A stretch of 40,446 bases of DNA from an uncultured Polycyclovorans sp. (GCA_936928855.1 CAKZHZ010000090.1:1-40446), one strand, 5' to 3'. Positions 16,306 to 24,159 are shown, numbered from the stretch's first letter. Program-made: numbers and translations. The notes: generated from the letters alone by a model not told the origin.

Positions 16306-16656
16306 ATGAAGATTCGCCTGTTCGCGTTGTCGCTGGCCGCCCTGTTCGGGCTGATCGGCGTCTCCACCTGGGCCACGATGCACGTGTCCATCGTGCCAGC
16401 CATCGCCACGCTGTTGAACGAACCCGGCGCCGGCTTCAACCCCTGGACCATCGCCACCCTGTTCGACGCCTACTTCGGCTTTCTCTGGTTCTATGCCTGG
16501 ATCGCCTACAAGGAGACCGGCTGGACCGCCCGCCTCGGCTGGCTGGTGGCGGTGCTGCTCACCGGCAACATGGCGATGGCGGTGTACATGCTGGTGCAGC
16601 TGCGGCGACTGCCGGCAAACGCGCGCGCCGAGGATCTGCTGCTGCGCCGGTCATGA
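16306..16656 (+). CDS. DUF1475-like small membrane protein
   Basis: A 116-residue hydrophobic protein with three predicted transmembrane segments (about 4-24, 44-66, 76-97). The pattern WATMHVSIVPAI followed by PWTIATLFDAYFGFLWFYAW fits the DUF1475 family, which has no assigned biochemical role. The start is three bases after the methyltransferase stop, and its own stop overlaps the start of the DUF2062 gene (ATGA). The tight coupling suggests it works with the lipid-modifying enzymes at the inner membrane, perhaps as a scaffold (inference). Confidence 0.8.
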   Translation: MKIRLFALSLAALFGLIGVSTWATMHVSIVPAIATLLNEPGAGFNPWTIATLFDAYFGFLWFYAWIAYKETGWTARLGWLVAVLLTGNMAMAVYMLVQLRRLPANARAEDLLLRRS

Positions 16657-17159
16657 GTGGCCGCCCTCGCTGGCGGCGCTGGCTGGTCGACCCGCTGCTG
16701 GCGCAGCTGCGCCAGGGCGTCAGCCCACAGGCGCTGGCGCTGACCCTGGCCATCGGCGGCACCCTGGGCATCATGCCCATCCTCGGCATCAGCACCGTGC
16801 TGTGCGGCGTGCTGGCGGTGTGGCTGCGGCTGAACCAGCCGGCCATCCAGCTGGTGAACTATCTCGCCTATCCACTGCAGCTGGCCGTGATGTTTCCCTA
16901 CTACCGGGCCGGGGAGTGGCTCTACGGCACCGACCCGGTTCCGCTGGTCTCGCTCACCGAGCTGGTGGCCCGCTTCCAGGCGGACGTCGGCCAGTTCTTC
17001 CTCGACTATGGCGCGGTGGGACTGTATGGCCTGACGGTCTGGGCCCTGACCGCGCCCGTGGTGGGACTGGCGCTGTACGCCATCGCCCTGCCCCTGCTGC
17101 GCGGGCTGGCGGCTCGTTACACTGCCACGTCATCTGACGTTCGGAGCACCGCCCCATGA
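16653..17159 (+). CDS. DUF2062 family membrane protein
   Basis: A 168-residue inner-membrane protein. DUF2062 is recognised by the glycine-rich GGTLGIMPILGISTVL helix (about 34-49), the following NQPAIQLVNYLAYPLQ segment and a C-terminal pair of hydrophobic helices. Function is unknown; the family often accompanies lipid or cell-envelope genes. Start and stop overlap the neighbouring genes by four and four bases (ATGA at both ends), making it an integral part of the operon. The long upstream in-frame extension overlaps DUF1475 and the methyltransferase out of phase and is rejected. Confidence 0.85.
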   Translation: MSGRPRWRRWLVDPLLAQLRQGVSPQALALTLAIGGTLGIMPILGISTVLCGVLAVWLRLNQPAIQLVNYLAYPLQLAVMFPYYRAGEWLYGTDPVPLVSLTELVARFQADVGQFFLDYGAVGLYGLTVWALTAPVVGLALYAIALPLLRGLAARYTATSSDVRSTAP

Positions 17160-18172
17160 GCACCACGGTTCACGCCCACGCCGCCTTCGAAGCCCGCGGC
17201 GCCCTGCAGCCCTTCGAGTACGAACTACCCGAACTCAGCGGCGACCAGGTGGACATCGCGGTGGAGCACTGCGGCATCTGCCACTCCGACCTGTCGATGC
17301 TGAACAACGACTGGGGCGGCAGCCGTTACCCCCTGGTTCCGGGCCACGAGGTGACCGGCCGCCTCATCGCGGTGGGACCGGCGGTCACCCACCTGAAACC
17401 GGGCGATGCCGTGGGGCTCGGCTGGCACGCCGGCAGCTGCCTGCACTGCGGCCAGTGCATGAGCGGCGATCACAATCTCTGCCGTCAGGCCGAGGCCACC
17501 ATCGTGCGCCGCCACGGCGGCTTCGCCGATCGCGTGCGCGCCCGTGCCGCGTTTGTCTGCGCACTGCCGGCGGGCCTGGACGCCGCCAGCGCCGGGCCGT
17601 TGTTCTGTGGCGGCATCACCGTGTTCAACCCCATCGTCGAGTTCGGCGTGAAGCCCACCGACCGCGTGGGCGTGGTCGGCATCGGCGGGCTCGGGCACCT
17701 GGCGCTGCAGTTCCTGCGGCACTGGGGCTGCGAAGTGACCGCCTTCACCTCAAGCGAGTCGAAACACGCCGAGGCGCAGGCCCTGGGCGCGCATCACGCG
17801 GTGAACTCCCGCGACCCGGATGCGCTGAAGGCGCTCGCCGGGCAGTTCGATTTTCTGCTGGTCACCGTCAACGTCAGCCTCGACTGGCCGCGCTACCTCA
17901 GCCTGCTGGGGCCGCGTGGCCGGCTGCACGTGGTGGGCGCCGTGCTGGAGCCGATGTCGGTCCCGGTGTTCTCGCTGATGGGCGGCCAGAAATCGGTGTC
18001 CAGCTCGCCGGTGGGGAGCCCGCAGCGCATCCGCACCATGCTGGACTTCTGCGCCCGCCACGGTATTCGCCCGCAGGTGGAGACCTATCCGATGGCGGAG
18101 GTCAACACGGCGCTGCAACGCCTGCGCGACGGTCAGGCGCGTTATCGCATCGTGCTGTCGAACCCGGCGTAA
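17156..18172 (+). CDS. Zinc-dependent NAD(P) alcohol dehydrogenase (YahK/CAD type)
   Basis: A 338-residue medium-chain dehydrogenase interconverting an alcohol and an aldehyde. The catalytic zinc site is in HCGICHSDLSML and GHEVTGRL. The structural zinc site has its four cysteines in SCLHCGQCMSGDHNLC (about 97-112). The Rossmann motif is VGVVGIGGLGHLALQF (about 170-185). It resembles the cinnamyl-alcohol/YahK-like aldehyde reductases, usually NADPH-linked. It is the last gene of the lipid-modification operon, overlapping DUF2062 by four bases, so an aldehyde from acyl-chain chemistry is a possible substrate (inference). The TAA stop is one base from the stop of the convergent diiron gene. Confidence 0.92.
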   Translation: MSTTVHAHAAFEARGALQPFEYELPELSGDQVDIAVEHCGICHSDLSMLNNDWGGSRYPLVPGHEVTGRLIAVGPAVTHLKPGDAVGLGWHAGSCLHCGQCMSGDHNLCRQAEATIVRRHGGFADRVRARAAFVCALPAGLDAASAGPLFCGGITVFNPIVEFGVKPTDRVGVVGIGGLGHLALQFLRHWGCEVTAFTSSESKHAEAQALGAHHAVNSRDPDALKALAGQFDFLLVTVNVSLDWPRYLSLLGPRGRLHVVGAVLEPMSVPVFSLMGGQKSVSSSPVGSPQRIRTMLDFCARHGIRPQVETYPMAEVNTALQRLRDGQARYRIVLSNPA

Positions 18173-18173
18173 G

Positions 18174-19088
18174 TCAGTCTTCGAGGTCGGCCGAGCCGGG
18201 CATCCGGTTGCCCTGGAAGCGCAGCAGGCGCTTGAACAGGCGGTCCGGGTCCACTTTCAGGTCGTCGAAGGAACTGGCGATGGGCGTCAGCATGTCGACC
18301 ATGCCGGTGCGGGTGAGGTCGTAGCAGTCGTGGAAGCAGTCGGCATCGAAGCCCAGGCCGACCGCATGATCGCGCGACTTCTTGACGTGCGTGGCCTCGT
18401 CGCGGCGGATCTGCTTGATCAGCCGCGCGAAACCCTGGATGTTGTTGACCTTGCGGGAGCCCAGCAGCGCGCTGAGCGAAATGCAGACCCCCGAATCCAG
18501 CCCGGTGATGCGGGCAAAGTGGGTGGCGATGTCGCGGCTGGCAACGCGCATGAACAGGCGCCGCGTGCGGCGGCGGATGGAGCTGATGTCCTCCGGCTCC
18601 GGCAGATAGGTCCGCGCCGTGTGAATCAGCCAGGCGTGAACGCGCTCCTCGGTCTCGATCTCGCGCAGCGCCTGCTGATCGGCCACCACCTGCTCGGCGC
18701 TGACCCGGTTGCATTCATGATGGAACAGGTTGACCGCCGATTCCTCGGCGCAGACCAGCACCGCGAGGATGCGCGCCACCGCCAGTTGCGCGGCATCGTC
18801 GACGCCGGACAGGAAACTGGCGCGGGTGGCCTCGGTATCCGCGTAATCGACCAGGATGGCCCGCGCCCGTTCCCGCGAGGCCGGATCCCAGATCGCCTCG
18901 GCCAGCAAGGTGGCCGGCGCCTGTCCCCGGGACGGCGTATCGGGCGCCGGATACCCGAAGCAGAACGGGCTGAAATCCGGGGTGGCGTCGAGCAGCGGCG
19001 GCAGCACATTGACGGCCATGGCAGGCGCGGCCTCGGCCTGGATCGCCTGGAGCTGTTCGTCGAAGCTGGCTTCAAAATCATCGCGCAT
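18174..19088 (-). CDS. Ferritin-like diiron protein of unknown function
   Basis: A 304-residue helical protein with the metal-ligand pattern of a carboxylate-bridged diiron fold: E115/E116 in VCAEESAVN, ExxH at E148-H151 (EERVH) preceded by E145, and a second ExxH at E231-H234 (RRDEATH). The last is preceded by a long helix rich in Lys/Arg. This resembles diiron oxygenases/oxidases of the AurF or fatty-acid-processing type more than iron-storage ferritin, which is much shorter. I do not recognise a named subfamily. The ATG at 19086-19088 is preferred over the upstream TTG. It is convergent with the dehydrogenase and lies 86 bp downstream of the DUF374 acyltransferase on the same strand. Confidence 0.75.
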   Translation of the reverse strand: MRDDFEASFDEQLQAIQAEAAPAMAVNVLPPLLDATPDFSPFCFGYPAPDTPSRGQAPATLLAEAIWDPASRERARAILVDYADTEATRASFLSGVDDAAQLAVARILAVLVCAEESAVNLFHHECNRVSAEQVVADQQALREIETEERVHAWLIHTARTYLPEPEDISSIRRRTRRLFMRVASRDIATHFARITGLDSGVCISLSALLGSRKVNNIQGFARLIKQIRRDEATHVKKSRDHAVGLGFDADCFHDCYDLTRTGMVDMLTPIASSFDDLKVDPDRLFKRLLRFQGNRMPGSADLED

Positions 19089-19174
19089 GGGGCGAAGTGT
19101 AAGCAATTCGACGCCTCCGGGACCGCCAGGCTGGACATTCCGCGTCGGTAAATCCGGCCCCGGCCGACCCGGTG

Positions 19175-19864
19175 TCAGGCCTCGACGGCGCGGTCGACCG
19201 CCTCCACCAGCGCCATCAGCGCAGTCTGGACCTCAATGCGATAGGCCTCCAGCGCGGCTTCATCGGCATCGCGCGGCACCCGGATCGGCTCGCCATAAGC
19301 GTAGACCAGCCGATTGAACGGCCAGGGCACGATCATCCGGTCCCAGGACTTCAGCAACACCTTGCGCCGCGCCTGATAGGCCATGGGGATGATGGGCAGC
19401 CCGGTCATCCGCGCCGAGGCCACCACGCCCGGCTGCACCTGATAGATCGGCCCGCGCGGTCCGTCCGGGGTGATGCCGAGGTCGTTGCCGGCCTTGGCGG
19501 CCTTCAGCATCTGTCGCAGCGCCTTGCTGCCGCCACGGCTGGACGAGCCGCGGATGCAGGTGACGCCCAGCGACTGCATCGCCGCCGCCGCCAGACTGCC
19601 ATCGCGGCTGGCACTGGCCAGCGGCATGAAGCGACGCCGGCCGCGGCGATGGGCGAGGTAGCCGAACGGCGCCAGGATGTTGCGGTTGTGCCACGACACC
19701 AGGATGAAGGGCTCGCCGCTGGCGAACTGACGTTCGATCGCCTCGCGGTTGAGAAAGCGACGCAGGCTGGTCACGTAGATCAGCCGCATCAGCGCGGCCA
19801 GCAGAAACCCGCCGAAGCGCGCCTTCAGCGGCAGGGAGGCGGGCGTGTCAGTGGCGTCGGCCAT
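19175..19864 (-). CDS. DUF374 lysophospholipid/lipid A-type acyltransferase
   Basis: A 229-residue acyltransferase-like membrane protein. It has the DUF374 core SWHNRNILAPFGYL (about 57-70), which stands where acyltransferases have H-x4-D, and the family signature GITPDGPRGPIYQVQPG (about 128-144), with an N-terminal hydrophobic helix (about 18-32). DUF374 proteins are lysophospholipid- or lipid A-acyltransferase relatives; the exact acyl donor and acceptor are unknown. It starts at the ATG at 19862-19864. The gap on its 5' side to the AraC gene is 43 bp. It adds to the concentration of lipid genes in this part of the window. Confidence 0.85.
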   Translation of the reverse strand: MADATDTPASLPLKARFGGFLLAALMRLIYVTSLRRFLNREAIERQFASGEPFILVSWHNRNILAPFGYLAHRRGRRRFMPLASASRDGSLAAAAMQSLGVTCIRGSSSRGGSKALRQMLKAAKAGNDLGITPDGPRGPIYQVQPGVVASARMTGLPIIPMAYQARRKVLLKSWDRMIVPWPFNRLVYAYGEPIRVPRDADEAALEAYRIEVQTALMALVEAVDRAVEA

Positions 19865-19907
19865 GCGCGCGGCATCGGTTCAGGGGGGCTATAGGATACC
19901 GCCGGCC

Positions 19908-20810
19908 TCACTCGCTGCCCGCCTGCCCCCGGCGAAACGCGCCAGGACCGTAGCCCAGCACCCGGGAAAAGCTGCGGCGAAAGGCCGCCTCGGTGGAATA
20001 GCCCAGCATGCCCCCGACCTGCGCCACCGACAGACGCGGATCGCGCAACAGCTTCATTGCCTGGGTCATGCGCCAATGCGTCAGGTACTGAATGGGGGAC
20101 TCGCCCATCACTTCGGCGAAACGCTCGGCAAAGACGGTTCGCGAGCAGCAGGCGATCTCGGCCAGACCTGCCACGGTCCAGTCGTGACCGGGCTGCGCGT
20201 GCAGGGCATCCAGCGCGCGGCGCAGGCGTGGGTCGGCCAACGCCGCGAACAGGCCGCGCTCGGCGGGCTGCGCCGCAAGGTGGTGCCGCAGGCTCATCAC
20301 GAACAGCGCGTCAGCCAGCTTGTCCATCACCGCCTGGCTGCCGAAGACGGGGGTCAGCGCCTCGGCCACCAGCAGCTCGGTCACGCGCCGAAAGGCGTCG
20401 CCGGCATCCGCCGCGCGCACCAGAATCAGCTCCGGCAAGCCGTCGAGCATGCGCTGCCCGGCAGCGTTCTCGAAGCGAAACTCGCCACACAGCATGGTTG
20501 TCACATCCTCGGGCCGCGACCAGTCCGGAGCGTGATCGAGACGATGCGCGGCGCCGCGGGTGAACACGGCAAAGTCGCCATCCTCCATGCGGATCGGCGT
20601 TTCGCTACCGGGATACCGGAGGTCACAGGCACCGCGATCCAACAGATGAAACCAGGCGGTGCCCGGTGGCGCCTGCAGGTCGTGATCATGCCAGCGACCG
20701 CAGTAACGCATGCTGTCGGTCATCCGGGCGCGCAGCTGATAGGCCGAGAGCACGCCATCAATCAGCACGTCTTCCGAACGGTCGGGCATGGGATGCGGAT
20801 GAACTGACAC
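19908..20810 (-). CDS. AraC-family regulator with cupin sensor domain (RclR-like)
   Basis: A 300-residue regulator. The N-terminal half is a Cupin_6-like sensor (about 15-180) with the RMTDSMRYCGRWHDHD segment, whose cysteine is in the region where RclR carries a redox-sensing Cys. The C-terminal half has two AraC helix-turn-helix motifs (about 205-295), including LAEIACCSRTVFAERFAEVM and QVGGMLGYSTEAAFRRSFSR. The frame opens with a GTG at 20808-20810; an ATG seven codons in (20787-20789) is an equally good start. It diverges from the DoxX-HvfABC operon across at most about 80 bp, so it is the obvious candidate regulator of that operon (inference from position). Confidence 0.88.
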   Translation of the reverse strand: MSVHPHPMPDRSEDVLIDGVLSAYQLRARMTDSMRYCGRWHDHDLQAPPGTAWFHLLDRGACDLRYPGSETPIRMEDGDFAVFTRGAAHRLDHAPDWSRPEDVTTMLCGEFRFENAAGQRMLDGLPELILVRAADAGDAFRRVTELLVAEALTPVFGSQAVMDKLADALFVMSLRHHLAAQPAERGLFAALADPRLRRALDALHAQPGHDWTVAGLAEIACCSRTVFAERFAEVMGESPIQYLTHWRMTQAMKLLRDPRLSVAQVGGMLGYSTEAAFRRSFSRVLGYGPGAFRRGQAGSE

Positions 20811-20836
20811 AAAGGCCGGATAGGGTCAAGGCTAGC

Positions 20837-21496
20837 ATGGCAATCCTGAACCACCGGATGCCCCGCATGAACCCGATCCTCCGCTTCACCGGCCTTGCGC
20901 AGCAGGCGCTGCACCACAGTCAGCGCCTGGACTTCCTCGCCCCGCTGCTGCTGCGCCTGTATCTGGCGCCCGTGTTCTGGATGGCCGGGATGAACAAGCT
21001 CAACAGCTTCGACAGTACCGTGGCCTGGTTCGGCAACGCCGAATGGGGCCTGGGCCTGCCCTTCCCGGTGCTGATGGCGGCCCTCGCCACCGGCGCGGAA
21101 CTGATCGGCGCGATCTGCCTGCTGCTCGGGTTGGGCGTGCGTCTGATGGCGGTCCCGCTGATGGTGACCATGCTGGTGGCCGCCTTTGCGGTGCACTGGG
21201 AGCACGGCTGGCTGGCCATCGCGGAAGGCCAGGGCCTGTTCGCCACCGACCGCACCGTCGCCGCCGCCGAGCGCCTGGCCGTGGCCAAGGACCTGTTGCG
21301 AGCGCACGGCAACTACGGCTGGCTGACCGAGCACGGCAGCCTGGTGATGCTCAACAACGGCATCGAATTCGCCGCAACCTATTTCATCATGCTGCTGTCC
21401 CTGTTCTTCACAGGGGCCGGCCGCTGGGTGAGCCTGGACGCCTGGATCGCGCCGCGGCTTGCGTCCGCTGCGTCCGATTCCGGCACCCCGACGTAG
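20837..21496 (+). CDS. DoxX-family membrane protein of the Hvf/bufferin cluster
   Basis: A 219-residue DoxX/HvfX-type inner-membrane protein with four main transmembrane segments (about 30-50, 75-100, 105-125, 175-198). The block RLYLAPVFWMAGMNKLN is typical for the first helix and GAELIGAICLLLGLG for the second. DoxX-like proteins are regular partners of DUF692/DUF2063 peptide-modification clusters, where they are thought to have a membrane redox or thiol role. Three ATGs are possible (20837, 20858, 20867); the first is used here. The precursor gene hvfA begins 51 bp after the stop, so it appears to be the first gene of the operon. Confidence 0.87.
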   Translation: MAILNHRMPRMNPILRFTGLAQQALHHSQRLDFLAPLLLRLYLAPVFWMAGMNKLNSFDSTVAWFGNAEWGLGLPFPVLMAALATGAELIGAICLLLGLGVRLMAVPLMVTMLVAAFAVHWEHGWLAIAEGQGLFATDRTVAAAERLAVAKDLLRAHGNYGWLTEHGSLVMLNNGIEFAATYFIMLLSLFFTGAGRWVSLDAWIAPRLASAASDSGTPT

Positions 21497-21547
21497 TACC
21501 GTTTGACCCCATCCGGCCCTCCCGGGCCTCTATCTGGAGATGCAACC

Positions 21548-21856
21548 ATGAGCAAGACCCCGTCCCGCAAGCCGATCGCCCTCGCCCTCGGTGCCGCCTT
21601 CGCCCTGGGCGCTGTTGGCGCACAGGCCTCCGTGTTCCAGACCACCGACCTAAGCAGCGGCTACATGGTCGCTGCACTGGGCGACAAGTCCGGCGAGCAC
21701 AAGTGTGGCGAAGGCAAATGCGGCGAAGCCAAGTGTGGTGAGGACAAAGCCGCCGAAGCCAAGTGCGGCGAAGGCAAGTGTGGTGAGGCCAAGTGCGGCG
21801 AAGACAAGGCCGCGGAAGCCAAGTGTGGTGAAGGCAAGTGCGGCGGCAAGCAGTAA
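21548..21856 (+). CDS. hvfA: HvfA/BufA-type Cys-rich RiPP precursor (bufferin)
   Basis: A 102-residue secreted precursor peptide. A Sec signal peptide (about 1-27, cleavage after GAQA) leads into a short spacer and then an exact array of ten pentapeptides, X-K-C-G-E, from residue 51 to 100. Cysteines are at 53, 58, 63, 73, 78, 83, 93 and 98; in units four and eight Cys-Gly is replaced by Ala-Ala. EGKC occurs three times, EAKC four times. In characterised relatives (Haemophilus HvfA, Caulobacter bufferins) a DUF692-DUF2063 enzyme converts such Cys residues to oxazolone/thioamide or thiooxazole groups, and the product binds copper. The ATG at 21548 follows a GGAG motif. hvfB follows after 34 bp. 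Confidence 0.93.
   Translation: MSKTPSRKPIALALGAAFALGAVGAQASVFQTTDLSSGYMVAALGDKSGEHKCGEGKCGEAKCGEDKAAEAKCGEGKCGEAKCGEDKAAEAKCGEGKCGGKQ
21704..21853 (+). repeat. 60-bp tandem repeat coding the Cys array of HvfA
   Basis: Two 60-bp units (21704-21763 and 21764-21823) and a half unit (21824-21853) encode CGEGKCGEAKCGEDKAAEAK twice and then CGEGKCGGKQ. Codons vary between units (TGT/TGC, AAG/AAA), so the protein repeat is better conserved than the DNA. This argues for selection on the peptide pattern rather than a very recent slippage event. Confidence 0.9.
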
Positions 21857-21890
21857 CGCAGCCGCAGGCGCTCCGGACAGGGGGCACGGC

Positions 21891-22751
21891 ATGAGCCACG
21901 TCACCCCCCACGTCCGGGGCGCCGGCCTTGGTCTGCGACGGGCCCTGATGGGCCCGCTCGCCGACCAGGCGCCGGGCCAGCGTGAAGGCGACATCGGCTT
22001 CCTGGAAGTGGCCCCGGAAAACTGGATGGACATCGGGGGCCGACTCGGCCGTCAGTTCCGCGCCTTCACCGAGCGCTTTCCCTTCGTCACCCACGGGCTG
22101 TCGCTGTCGATCGGCAGTCCGGCGGCACTGGACGAAGCCTTCGTCCACCGCCTGAAGCGATTCCTCGACACCCACGGCATTGCCGACTACACCGAGCACC
22201 TCACCTGGTGCTCCGACGATGCGCACCTTTACGACCTGATGCCGGTGCCGTTCACCGAGGCGGCGGTGCAGTACGTGGCCGATCGCGTGCAGCGCGTGCA
22301 GGACATCCTGCAAAGACGCATCGCCCTGGAAAACGCCAGTTACTACGCTCCGCTCGCCACCGAGCTGAGCGAACTCGAATTCATCACGGCTGTGATCGAC
22401 CGCGCCGATTGCGACCTGCTGCTCGACGTCAACAACGTGATCGTCAACAGCATCAATCACCGCTACGACGCGACGGCCTTCATCGACGCACTGCCCGGCG
22501 ACCGCGTGCGCTACCTGCATGTGGCAGGGCACTACCACGAGGCCGAGGACCTGCGCGTCGATACCCATGGCAGCGATGTCAGCGATCCGGTCTGGGCCCT
22601 GCTCAGCCATACCTACGCCCGCCTGGGGCCGGTTCCCACCCTGCTGGAACGTGACTTCAACATCCCGCCGCTGGACGCCCTGCGCGGCGAACTGGGCGAG
22701 ATCCATCGTCGCCAGCAGGCGGCAGACGGTGCGGCGGCGCTTCGCGCATGA
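21891..22751 (+). CDS. hvfB: DUF692 multinuclear non-heme iron oxidative enzyme (HvfB/BufB)
   Basis: A 286-residue TIM-barrel enzyme of the DUF692/MNIO family, which uses two or three iron ions and O2 to convert Cys side chains of the precursor into heterocycles. The family blocks are all present: GAGLGLRRAL, FLEVAPENWM, FVTHGLSLSIGS (metal-ligand His), DYTEHLTWC, IALENASYY, LLLDVNNVIVNS, and the HVAGHYH block with the later DTHGSDVSD. The ATG at 21891 is chosen because the upstream extension of the frame overlaps hvfA in another phase. It needs the DUF2063 partner encoded next, whose start overlaps its stop. Confidence 0.95.
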   Translation: MSHVTPHVRGAGLGLRRALMGPLADQAPGQREGDIGFLEVAPENWMDIGGRLGRQFRAFTERFPFVTHGLSLSIGSPAALDEAFVHRLKRFLDTHGIADYTEHLTWCSDDAHLYDLMPVPFTEAAVQYVADRVQRVQDILQRRIALENASYYAPLATELSELEFITAVIDRADCDLLLDVNNVIVNSINHRYDATAFIDALPGDRVRYLHVAGHYHEAEDLRVDTHGSDVSDPVWALLSHTYARLGPVPTLLERDFNIPPLDALRGELGEIHRRQQAADGAAALRA

Positions 22752-23515
22752 CGCGTCCGGCCTTCCAGACCCTGCAGTACGCCTTTGCCGCGCACCTCCG
22801 CGACCCGGAGCGCGCGCCCCCACCGGCGGGGATCGAGGCGCGGCGCCTGCAGATCTATCGTGACCTGTTCTACAACAACATCGAAAGCTTTCTCGCCAAC
22901 GCCTTTCCGGTGATGCGCACGCTGCTCGATGACGCCCACTGGCACCCACTGGTCCGACGGTTCTACGCCAACCACCCCTGCCACGATCCCCAGCTGCATG
23001 GGGTGGCGCGCGCCTTCGTCGATTACCTGGGCGCCTCCGGGGAAACGCTGGCGCCCTGGCTGCCCGAGCTGGCGCACTACGAGTGGGTGGAGCTGGCCCT
23101 GGCGGTCGACCCCGCCGAGCTCACGCCGCAGCTGGCCGACCCCAACGGCGACCTGCTCGACGATGTGCCGCGGGTGTCACCACTGGCCTGGCCGCTGGCC
23201 TACGCCTGGCCCGTACACCGCATCGGACCCTCGTATCAGCCAACGCAGGTGCCCGCGCCGCCAACCTGCCTGGTGGTGTATCGCACCCGGGGCGATGAGG
23301 TCCGCTTCATGGAGGTCAATCCGGTCACACTGCAGCTGCTGACCCTGCTCGACAGCGACACCCCGCCCACCGGACGCGAGGCTCTGCTGCAGATCGCCGC
23401 CGCCCTGCAACACCCCCAGCCCGAGACGCTGGTGGAGGAAGGCACGGCCATGCTGGCCGGCCTGCGCGCGCGCGACATCCTGCTCGGCACCTGCCATCCC
23501 GATCCGATGCGGTAG
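22748..23515 (+). CDS. hvfC: DUF2063 partner protein (HvfC/BufC)
   Basis: A 255-residue DUF2063 protein that in studied systems binds the precursor leader and delivers it to the DUF692 enzyme. It shows the family N-terminal helical domain (about 1-100, with RRLQIYRDLFYNNIESFLAN and AFPVMRTLL) and a C-terminal RRE-like part (about 150-250) containing the VYRTRGDEVRFMEVNPVTLQ block. The start overlaps the hvfB stop by four bases (ATGA), which supports a stable HvfBC complex. The LysE-type exporter that follows by 29 bp may be independent. Confidence 0.94.
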   Translation: MTRPAFQTLQYAFAAHLRDPERAPPPAGIEARRLQIYRDLFYNNIESFLANAFPVMRTLLDDAHWHPLVRRFYANHPCHDPQLHGVARAFVDYLGASGETLAPWLPELAHYEWVELALAVDPAELTPQLADPNGDLLDDVPRVSPLAWPLAYAWPVHRIGPSYQPTQVPAPPTCLVVYRTRGDEVRFMEVNPVTLQLLTLLDSDTPPTGREALLQIAAALQHPQPETLVEEGTAMLAGLRARDILLGTCHPDPMR

Positions 23516-23544
23516 GCTCGGGGCCCGCCCGCCCGGTCCCGACC

Positions 23545-24159
23545 GTGAACCATCACAACCTGCTTGCCCTGTTCGGCACCATGCTGGTGCTGGCCGTGGT
23601 GCCCGGCCCCAGCGATGTGATGATCATCGCCCGCTCGGCCACCTCCGGCTTTCTCCACGGCGCGTTGATGACGCTGGGCATCATCGTCGCGGACCTGGTG
23701 TTCATCCTCATCGCCGTCCTCAGTCTGGCTGCTGCGGCCGACGTGGTGGGCCCGGTGTTCACGTGGGTGCGGTACCTCAGCGCGGCCTACCTGCTGTGGC
23801 TCGGTGTCGGGCTGATGCGCGCGCCGGCGACCACGGCCACGGACGTACCGCTGGCGCCGGCGTCGCCGGGCGGCAGCCTGTTCGCGGGCTTCTCGGTCAC
23901 CTTCGGCGACCCCAAGGCCATCCTGTTCTATCTGGGCCTGTTCCCGGCCTTCGTCGACCTGCCCACCATCACCGTGACCGATACGGTGCTGATCATGCTG
24001 ATCGCCACCGGCGTGGTGGGCGGCGTCAAACTGGGCTATGCCTGGGCGGCGGACCGCGCGCGCACGCTGCTGGCGGATGCCACGGCACGGCAGCGCCTCA
24101 ATCAGGGGTCCGGCCTGCTGCTGATCGGCATTGCGGCCTGGGTGGTGCTGGCGGGCTGA
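23545..24159 (+). CDS. LysE/RhtB-family transporter
   Basis: A 204-residue inner-membrane exporter of amino acids or similar small molecules. It has five to six transmembrane helices and the family N-terminal motif LAVVPGPSDVMIIARSATSG (about 17-36), and GDPKAILFYLGLFPAF near residues 115-130. The frame opens with GTG at 23545; the first ATG is 12 codons later and would cut the first helix, so GTG is preferred. It lies 29 bp after hvfC, close enough for co-transcription, and ends 56 bp before prfC. Substrate unknown. Confidence 0.88.
   Translation: MNHHNLLALFGTMLVLAVVPGPSDVMIIARSATSGFLHGALMTLGIIVADLVFILIAVLSLAAAADVVGPVFTWVRYLSAAYLLWLGVGLMRAPATTATDVPLAPASPGGSLFAGFSVTFGDPKAILFYLGLFPAFVDLPTITVTDTVLIMLIATGVVGGVKLGYAWAADRARTLLADATARQRLNQGSGLLLIGIAAWVVLAG

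Noticed and set aside
21704..21853. Repeats in hvfA as a possible CRISPR or minisatellite
   Set aside because: Units are coding, in-frame, in a peptide array with synonymous variation and no spacers.
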